Of a DNA stretch of 64,000 bases, positions 55,132-64,000 are shown in pieces. The position numbers and the translations under genes are program-made. Source of the stretch: Rhopalosiphum padi (Eukaryota; Arthropoda; Insecta; Hemiptera; Aphididae); assembly GCF_020882245.1 (NCBI RefSeq), contig NC_083599.1:41256748-41320747 (forward strand), in the 5' to 3' direction. Numbering within the stretch: position 1 is the stretch's first letter; the number at the start of each line of letters is the position of its first letter. The notes below the pieces were generated by a model. It saw nothing but the letters and a program-made list of their open reading frames with translations. It had not been told where the DNA came from and did no database searches.

Positions 55132-55874
55132 CTTGAATAAAAAAATACAAAAACATTACACATCTTTATTTGTAAGGATCACAATGATATTACTTCACTT
55201 GAATATGATTGTTAAAAAAAAATAAACAAATAACACGTTTGTCCGATCATTTATAAACTAGATATAATGTAAATATATAATATTAATACAATACAACAAA
55301 ATTCTCACGTCTTGCCATTTACATTATGTAATATTCATTCGTCACAATAATAGCTAAATTTCATCATTTAATGTTTTTCGTTTAAATAATATTCAATAGT
55401 ATTCAATAGCAATTTATTGTAGTTGTACTGCGCAGGTGATTTATTTTTTAATTTATTATTTCGACGTTTTAATAAAACAGTCCAAAGCCAAATTAAACGG
55501 ATAACGAAAAAAAAAACCATTTTCATTAAACAGTTTCCAAAAGAAATCTTCATTTCAGTAAGAATAAGTTGTTGCTTTTTTCATCTGCCCACCTCCTCGC
55601 CGAAACACCTATAAAATATCTAACCTAATCTTCAATTCGTCCCTTAGAGCGAAAAAAAAAAACGTTGCGCGACGGCGCCGTCAACTGCGGAGCTGTGGTG
55701 GCGTTGTTGTTATAGTTATTATTATACCACTACCGTATAGGATGATCTTTATTTATGGCCGTGATAAAAATAGTGACCGAAAAGGGACTTAATGTGTACA
55801 GAGGTACCCGGGCATCGTGTTAATTGAGAAATGTAGTAACAAATCCCCGTTGTCAAATGTGTGAAATGAACGCC

Positions 55875-55905
55875 TGTGTGTGTGTGTGCGCGCACGCGCG
55901 TGTGT
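55875..55905 (+). repeat. Compound GT/GC microsatellite
   Basis: GT repeat passing into alternating GC/GT dinucleotides, purine-pyrimidine alternating throughout. A second GT/GC run lies at about 56056-56078. Confidence 0.85.
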
Positions 55906-58900
55906 CTAAGCGCGGAACGTGTGTAGAACGTAAAAGTGTTTTGTTCATTAATTAAAAAAAAGAAAAAAGAAAAAAAATAAAGACGAAGAAATATATTTCG
56001 TTTTCTTTAAACAATATTTCACCGAAAATATAAACTATATATTATATAATATATAATATGTGTGTGCGCGTGTGTGTACAAGTCTGGATTAAGGCGGGAA
56101 AAGTCCATGTCTCCGGGGTCAAATATCCCAATTCGCCATCAACCCAAAGTCATATTAACTATCAAGTGGTTGCTTATGCTTATGTTTAATACAAAGGAAA
56201 TTGATAATTTTTAAATTCTAAGCAGAACTATATCAAATCTAATTATAATATGTGTTTAAAAATAAAAAATAAATGTCGTGTATGGTGGTGCACTGTGGAG
56301 CAGAAAAATTTAATTTTCAACATTGAGTATGATTTCCGGTAGCAATTTAATCTAGTTTGAAGAAAGTTCAAAAGTAAAATTAAAAAAGCCCAGTTTGTTT
56401 AAAAATAATAGAATATAACTATAAACAATTTACAGAAAAACTGTAAGTAAAGACAATTTTTACTAAATAACTTGTAATAGTCTTTCATACAAATTACATT
56501 CATATACATCAAGACAATATTATTAAAATTTAACGATTGTAGTTATTTTATTGTAATTCAAGAAATATTAATTGTAGGGATGACTAGAAGCATTTTAACG
56601 TTTTACGTATATTACTATTCTTTACACACAATGCAATTTTCAAAACATTCATGTCACCCAATCATTTACAACCTTTTTACGGTAATTAATTTTAAATTAT
56701 GACATTTATGTGATGTGATGTAATTATGTTGTATGTAACATAACCAATGTTTTTTTTTTTTTAATAATCCAACTCTTTGTACTACTAAAAGAAAAATATA
56801 TTATTAATGGTTTTATAAATATAATACAAAATATTATTAGAAATTAGAATCGGATTTATCGAATGCAATGAACCATCATTGAACTCAATAAATATAATTT
56901 TTTCATTACTTTTCGTCTACTTATTATTTGTTTCATTTTTGAGACTACCAATAATTTTACATAATATATGCTAGACACATTGCTGTATAATATTTAGAAA
57001 CTTATGTTCCGATTTTGAGTAAAACCTTTAAGAATTTAAACTGTTTTATGAGTACAAACGTGCTTACTCCAATTTTACGCAAAATTCAAATATTTATGAA
57101 GGACAGGACTTTGAATTTTTTATTTTCGTTAGTCGGCGCCTACAATCAATTAATAACTACTCTTGTGTTTTTATTGGACTTAATTCCGGTTTATGTTAAA
57201 TAGAATATTATTATAATGGATTTCGATTATAATATTATTATGTATAGGTATATGTGATTCAAGAACTCATCGCCGCCGCACTAGTTCGCTACGACTGCCG
57301 ATGAATTTAAATTAATATTATATCGTATTAACGCGTATAATTAACTAATGTTTGAATAGCCGTTCGTATCGCGGTACAGTACAAACACATATTTTAATGA
57401 GTAGTCATTATACAGTTCGTGTTATTGGTGTTACTATTGTTCGTAATTAATCTGTACTGCGGTGAATATTATATAAACGATTTTTTTTTCTACTCGACGA
57501 GTTATTTCCACGCGACTAATTACTACGATGATAACTTTATCTACACAAGACATAACACATATTATTATTATCAGCTGCTAAGAAAAAAATTTTCGGCCCA
57601 ATCGCTTAAAATTGTTTTACAGACACAATAGGTATGTGCATTGTTCTGTTCGTCGTATCTATACACTCAATAGCTCCTTACCGACCGCTTGCAGTCATCA
57701 GTATTTTAATTATTATTGTACACCACTTGGTTTTGCAGACTAAGTACTTTGCGTGTTTATATCTGTATAGATGTGATAAAATAGAGGTCCTGAAAAATCT
57801 GATTATTCGATGTGTTGCTGATGATCGCGCTCCTATGTATACGACGATAGTATCGCAAACGTGCACAACGAACGAAGTTCGGGGAAAAAGCGAGCTGATG
57901 CTGTACGGGATACACATTTTACCGCGTCTTCGTTGCCGTGAGCAATTATTTCCGCCGTTCGATCGACACCGTCATACGACATCATATTATTATTATTAAC
58001 TTGTCGAAACCCTCGAAAAATGCGTTATTTACACTTTGGACACAAAAATATCTCCGGCTGCGTTACTATTTGAACCCTATAGGGTTTTGAAGAAAAAAAA
58101 ACACTGTGATGTATAATTAATATTGCAAAATCGTTGCAGTGATGAAACATGTTCGATATCGTATATGAATTATGATTTAAGCCTATAATCGAGGAGTCTA
58201 TAGGTACTCATTAAAATAATCGAGAGGTTTAGGTTATGATTTGTACTACATTATGCAGGTGTATACCAGTCTCAAAGAAACGGACGATAAAACTAACGCG
58301 GTTGAAAACAATCAGATAATCCAAATAATTCTTATTAAAGCGGTGACGTGATCGTTTGCTTTATGGTCCATTTGCAACTATAAAATGTTCATAATATAAT
58401 AATACTAAGAAATTATATTGATTACTTCAAAAGTTACATATTATCAACCTTGGAGATGTAGTGTTTCAACAAGGGCAAATTATTATACAACAAATACACA
58501 TTTGGTCTATAGCAGATGCAGAACGTAAACCTTTTTTTTTTATATACATAAATTTATATTTATATGCGCTAGTAATAAATTATCAAACGCGGCATTTTTT
58601 TAAACTTGACCAGCAAAAGTATTAATTTTATCAAATGAAAAATAAAATATCTTTTTTGTTAATAATATAACATTTTTGTTGTGTTTTCTAAATATTCATA
58701 ATTAAAACATTATCTTTTTATATACACATTATATAACTATAATATATTTTGGTCATTAAGACATCAGAGACACGTCTCATACATAACATAAATTTTCTTT
58801 GTAAATTGTTTTTATTGACCAAAGTCTTGACATGTATATAAAATTTATGATTATATAATATTTTTAAATTATTGAAAAATTTTCCAAGACCCATATTGAT

Positions 58901-59825
58901 CATGTGTATTTACTATACTCGAGTAGAAATATTGAACGTAGCTCGTAGTAAGCAACTGTGTAGAACGGAATTTTGTACACATAATTTAAAACTCGTAATA
59001 AATAAATAAAAATAATTTACGGTAAAATACCTCTCTTGGCCATTCAAAGAATCACAGCTAATGCAATCTATTGGGCATTGTCCATTATTGTGAACAATAC
59101 ATAAAAACAAATTTTCATTTTTTTTAAACTGATTTTATATAGATATTAAATATATTTGTTTTATCTTATCATAAATTATAATTGTTATATAGGTATTGTA
59201 TTTATCGAAGTTATTGCTGTATTTTATGTAATATGCATGTATTAATTGTATGCATATCGATTTGAATAATTGATAATTATTTATTTTTCATGTACTAATT
59301 AGTTCGTAATCATTTTTACCACTATTCTATGTGTAGGTAATCTATTTCTCTCTGAACCTAACCAAACAATGCAAAAAAACATATAAAATCAATTTTATTT
59401 TTATTTTATATAAACATTTTAGTAGGTTTGATAGTTCTTAATACATCGTTATTTGTATAATCGTCAACTTTGGTTTTAAGAACGTTCACAAATTAAACTA
59501 AAGCAAAATTTTAATCTTTTTTTAAGATCATAATATTTGATTTATATAAAATATTATATTGTGTATTGTATTTTAATTTAATTTCTTCGTTTGAAATATT
59601 AATGTTTTACATTTTAATTTAGCATAGAGAACTTACTGAGACAATGGATCTTGATGTTGTCGGGTAAGAAATCATTAAGTGAGTATATGGAATTTTTATT
59701 TTAATAATTTTGAATTTTCGAAATCCATCCAAACTTATTGATATACTACAACAGAAATACATTTCTTAACATTAGGTAAGATTTATATAATATATTATTT
59801 ATATAATAATTAATACAATAATATT
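55906..59825. other. Intergenic stretch
   Basis: A complex segment at about 56091-56160 starting CAAGTCTGGATTAAGGCGGG resembles one end of a hAT-type element, but no matching inverted end was found. A CpG-richer block lies at 57240-58100, with open frames that begin at non-ATG codons or lack support. A 41-base plus-strand segment at 59624-59664 is bracketed by plausible splice sites but is too short to judge. Confidence 0.4.
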
Positions 59826-59833
59826 ATAATAAC

Positions 59834-60509
59834 CAAGGCTGTGAATTTAATGCATTTGCGTGTTTTTTTTACTACACCGTATACAAAAATGGATTCGGCC
59901 AAAATTTGTTTTGACTTATTTATAATTCCAATACCAAATCTTATTTTGCATATTTTTGCATATTTTATGGGTTAGGGTATATAAATGCATGTTTTAACGA
60001 TTTTTTTTGTATAAAGGCTTTTTTTCGTACTATTCTATTTTTAATCGGATATTTAACGTGTATTATTGAATATTGTACTCTTGAGTTCAAGATTAAATTA
60101 ATTTACTGATATCAAGTCGTATATAACGGATGACAAAAATCGTTGATTGTACAATGAATGACTACTTTAAAGGTATAATAAAATATATAATTTTAAGTAG
60201 AAACATATTCTATTCTAAGCATATCATTTTTATAGATCTTGTATACGACGAATATCAAGACTAGTCAAGCCCAATAAGTCATATACTAATGCAAGCATAC
60301 CAATTTGTAATATTACTAATATTTAAATTAAAATTAATAAAAAATTAGAATACAAGTTAAATTTTAATATTTTTTTTGGATATTTTTAAGAAATGAGAGC
60401 ATATTTTAGGAAATTTTTAGAGCATATTTTTAAGCATATTTTGTCAGTTTTTAGTGCAGATATGCATGCATATTTAATAGTTTTTAAGTGCATTAAATTC
60501 ACAGCCTTG
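59834..60509 (+). mobile_element. hAT-like non-autonomous element (676 bp)
   Basis: The inverted ends begin CAAGGCTGTGAATTTAATGC on both sides, flanked by perfect 8-bp duplications ATAATAAC at 59826-59833 and 60510-60517. Multiple GCATATTTT motifs sit inside both ends, as in the smaller element at 28829. No transposase frame remains. Ends with no mismatch over 20 bases suggest it is fairly young. Confidence 0.9.
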
Positions 60510-60517
60510 ATAATAAC

Positions 60518-63500
60518 AATACAATATAATAGTCATGAAATAAAAATAGTGATTAGCATTGATATTTAATGTTAAGTGTTTTCAACAAATATGGATTTGA
60601 AACAAAATTGACTTTCTTTATGGTTTTTTAAAAATAAAAAAAATGGTAAAAATTGCTGCTCAAGTCACCTAATTATTTAGATGACTTGGGCAGCAATCGA
60701 AATGCAGTTTAAAATTCAATTTAAGGACATTAAAAGTAGAGTAGGTGCATTAAATTAATTTTTTTATAACAAAATTAATTTCAAACAAAACATTAGGTAC
60801 CTTTACCTTAAAAATATATTTAAATGAAATGTTCAATAAATATTTATAACATGAATAAATAACAACTTGAAAATAAAATATAATATAATTAATAATACTT
60901 GTTAATAATAATGAACTTTGCTGTTTTTAGTTTTGTCACAATTGTTTCAATAATTCCAACTCTCTGAAACGCTAACGTATTTATTTAGCATGGTTGCACC
61001 TGTTGATTAATGGTGTTTCAAGACTCAAGTCATCTTAACATTTATCCTGAAAAATAAAACCAACGCTATAAATTAGGATAAACATTTTTTTGCCTCTAAT
61101 ATTAAAGTGTTATGCATTTAAAGTATTTCCAAAAAAATATAAAAATATGCAAACTTATTTAATCATAGCATTTCACATATACAAGAGTTCACTAAATGTA
61201 CATTCTATAAATTTAAAAATATTTTATATTTACTTATTGTTAATTTGTAAATATTAAATAATAAAAAAACAATTTTCCAATACTTGTGTCTAGTTTTTTT
61301 TATATCGTTAAAAATAAAATGCGTTTGTCCATAAAATTATTCAATACCTAGCAAATACTTTCTATTAATTATTTTTAAATATTTAGTGTAAGCTATTTCC
61401 AACATAGATGCAGTTTAGTACACAGGCACTGAATTTTAAATTGTTGCTCTTTTTTTACATTGGAAATTCTACTAAAAAACTGAAAAAATAATTAATTTTT
61501 CAAAAATTATGTTTTTATAAGGTAAAAATTTAAAAAAAAAAATTTTTGTTTTTACGCTAAGTATTGATGAAACAATCATATCTTGACCATCATACTTAGT
61601 ATATTTTTTTTAATTATAGTTCTGTTTCTTGTCGTATTTTTCGGTCTCCCCCCCCCCCTTAGTGAGTGATTTTTTTTATTTATAGTTATTACCAAATAAA
61701 TAATTTATTTTTGTATAACATCAATGTAAAAAAGAGCAATAATGTTTTAAACACTTTGTGTTAAAAATACACTTATTCAAAAAAAAAAAATAGTAAAACG
61801 AACATAAGTAATGATGATACTATAGTATCATAAAAGTCACAAAGTCGATAACAATAATTACTATTAAAAAAATTGTTGAAACTGATTTCATGAAAGTTCA
61901 ATATTTAATAAATAATTACGATAACCTCCTCGAGTAGTTGATATAAACATGTTTAAACATAAACTAAACTATTTAGTCTCACCAACTCACCCTATGTCTC
62001 CTTACTTCATATAAGAACATTTATAATTTATAATAATTTATAAACTAATTTAATATGTTTGTATTCAATGTTAAACATGAGCAAACTTACCTAGCCTAAC
62101 CTACAAAAAGTTGAGAGTATTTAAACCTGATAACAGATATTTATTACTATTCTTTTGATATCTAATTTAATATATATATTTTTTAATTCTTATGTAAATT
62201 ACATTAGAAATTAGTAACTATTACAAAAATAAAAATAATTGTAGACTATAAGAATATTAGTAATAACTTATACTTATTTTCGACAAACATAAAATAATAT
62301 GTTATTCCGAAAGTAATAACTAATATTATTATGTTTACTTTAAGTAATAAGAGAATATTTTCAATATCCCTAAGTAGTAAGTACACATTTTTTTTTTTAA
62401 TATTGCAATCGTTTGAACATAAATATATTATAAAGTTTTTTGTTCGGGTTAGGTTATACATACGTATAAAGTGTACGCGTTTATTTAAATTTCGATTTTA
62501 ATACCACTCGCTTCAATTAAGTAAATAATACAAGTAGGTATCAGTTTATTAGTTTTATTCTAAAACTTAAATCGATCATAGTGTGGGTTGTCGTAGACTG
62601 TGTAAGTCTATAGTGACAGTAGCGGTTTAGGTACGTTTTACGTTATACAAAATATATTTCATAGTGTAGTAATATTTGGCGCGCGGTGGAATGGATTTTA
62701 TCTTAGTTTGATTACGTAAGAATTACATTAATTGGTTTATATTAAAGTTTATAATGTTGTTAAAAAATGTTTGTTTAATCGTTAAGTTACTAATAATATC
62801 CGACTATCCAAACGACCGAGTATGCTGCAATGATAATAATTAATACACACTACGCTACTACAGTGTGTGTAATTTATTCGTGTAAACACTATTTTAAACG
62901 GGATTTGTGCTTTTCTGCGTTGTATAGGTAAGATATTGATTTTAAACATTTTTTTTCCAATTTTATAAGCGAATTGTACCTTGTGTAATTGGATTCGCTC
63001 ATCAAATTTGAAAATAATAATATGCTCAGCATGCCTAACAATGCAAAACTACCTATTCGAATATTCCATATTTTTGAAGTGCACCTATATAGATTTTGAT
63101 GACAGTAAAAATAATAAGAAACCATAGTAAAAAAAAAAATAATAATAATAATGGTACTATGACTCATGACTATTATGATAAATAATTGTAATTTTTAAGT
63201 ATTAAATATATATTATATTTTAAGAGTTACGAAAAATGTTTGCGCGCTGAATGGATGTCTTATGGAATTATATTCATACCTATTCCGTACAGAAAAACGC
63301 GAAAATAAGTGGCCATTAGATCGACGTCCCATCAAACACTATATTGGTTATGTATTATATAGATAGCGAAACCTCAAAACATTACAAGATTAAATTGTTA
63401 ATATTATAAGGTTCATTTATTTCAAACGATATTATTATTATATTTATTGTTAATGTAAATTGCCGTGTTAAAAATATTGTTTTGCTGATCTTTTTATTTA

Positions 63501-64000
63501 TATAATTCGATAAATTTTTATCGACTGATTACCTACGTAGAATTTATACACACAAATTACTACCTATATATATATATTTGTATTTTTCAGTGTCTGTTCT
63601 GATAATTAAAATTATTGCCTGATAATGCTTTAACTTTTATTTATATCTATTAAAACACCTTCCTATATTTACTCATTCTCTGAATAATTCCATTTTATTA
63701 TTTATTTATTATTTTTTACGTTATTATTTATAGAATAGGTAGGTACAATCTATCTTATTCCGATCTACTATCTATACAACTGTCTTATAATACTGACTTA
63801 AATTAAAAGTAAAATTATAAATATTATTTATTCAACGCACATACTTCAAATTAGTCAGGTGAAACTTTTACAGTGTAAAGTAATATTCATGAATATCTAA
63901 TAGCGTGTAATTTCATACTGTCCATCATTTTTTTTTCTAATTGATATTTTCAAAATAATATAGTATTTATATAGACAATAATTACATTATTATAGAATCA
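60518..64000. other. AT-rich intergenic stretch
   Basis: Contains the hairpin at 60652, a poly-C run near 61650-61660 and otherwise nothing that I can identify as a gene or complete element. Confidence 0.5.
60652..60697 (+). repeat. Near-perfect 46-nt inverted repeat (hairpin)
   Basis: A 21-bp stem (ATTGCTGCTCAAGTCACCTA and its inverse) with one wobble pair, one mismatch and a four-base loop. It stands out from the low-complexity surroundings. It is shorter than usual microRNA precursors and could be a tiny foldback remnant. Confidence 0.7.

Noticed and set aside
55368..55553. 61-codon minus-strand frame with a hydrophobic start
   Set aside because: The hydrophobic stretch comes from a poly-T run; the rest is Lys/Asn-rich AT translation. 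No donor supports it as a signal exon.
57419..57631. 70-codon plus-strand frame with a hydrophobic leader and Tyr-rich tail
   Set aside because: The first codon is GTG and no upstream ATG fits the frame. The composition is explained by TTN and TAY codons in AT-rich DNA.

Overview
The window looks like nuclear DNA from an aphid (Hemiptera, Aphididae; inferred). It is very AT-rich and intron-rich, with canonical GT-AG splice sites. It is littered with short non-autonomous DNA transposons that have intact target-site duplications, and it holds very few long open frames. Nothing bacterial, viral or organellar was seen, and no tRNA, rRNA or CRISPR array.

Two protein-coding genes can be rebuilt with good support. 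(1) On the + strand, a signal-peptide exon (3438-3521) is in phase with a large terminal exon (10926-11813) about 7.4 kb downstream. The predicted product is a secreted protein of about 323 residues with a long acidic Asp/Lys/Ala/Gly repeat and a second Lys/Glu/Asp tract. I do not recognise its family, and it is the best candidate here for an undescribed protein. (2) On the - strand, seven coding exons between 22875 and 15421 join with perfect phase into a 318-residue CRAL-TRIO lipid-transfer protein of the alpha-tocopherol-transfer-protein-like type.

The rest is mostly non-coding. Five hAT-type MITEs with perfect 8-bp duplications (28267-28432, 28829-29025, 34024-34325, 47082-47485, 59834-60509), one pogo/Tigger-like MITE with TA duplications (29406-29582) and a roughly 750-bp foldback element (33863-34613) are clear. 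One hAT element sits inside an arm of the foldback element, which gives their relative ages. Two diverged relatives of the foldback family lie near 3.5 kb and 13.7 kb.

Several short exon-like pieces could belong to further genes whose other exons I could not assemble: 42708-42782, 43353-43414, 45672-45747, 52039-52155, 52329-52478, 52583-52795 and 55040-55093. They are given at low confidence. The two firm genes show no functional link, and eukaryotic neighbours need not have one.
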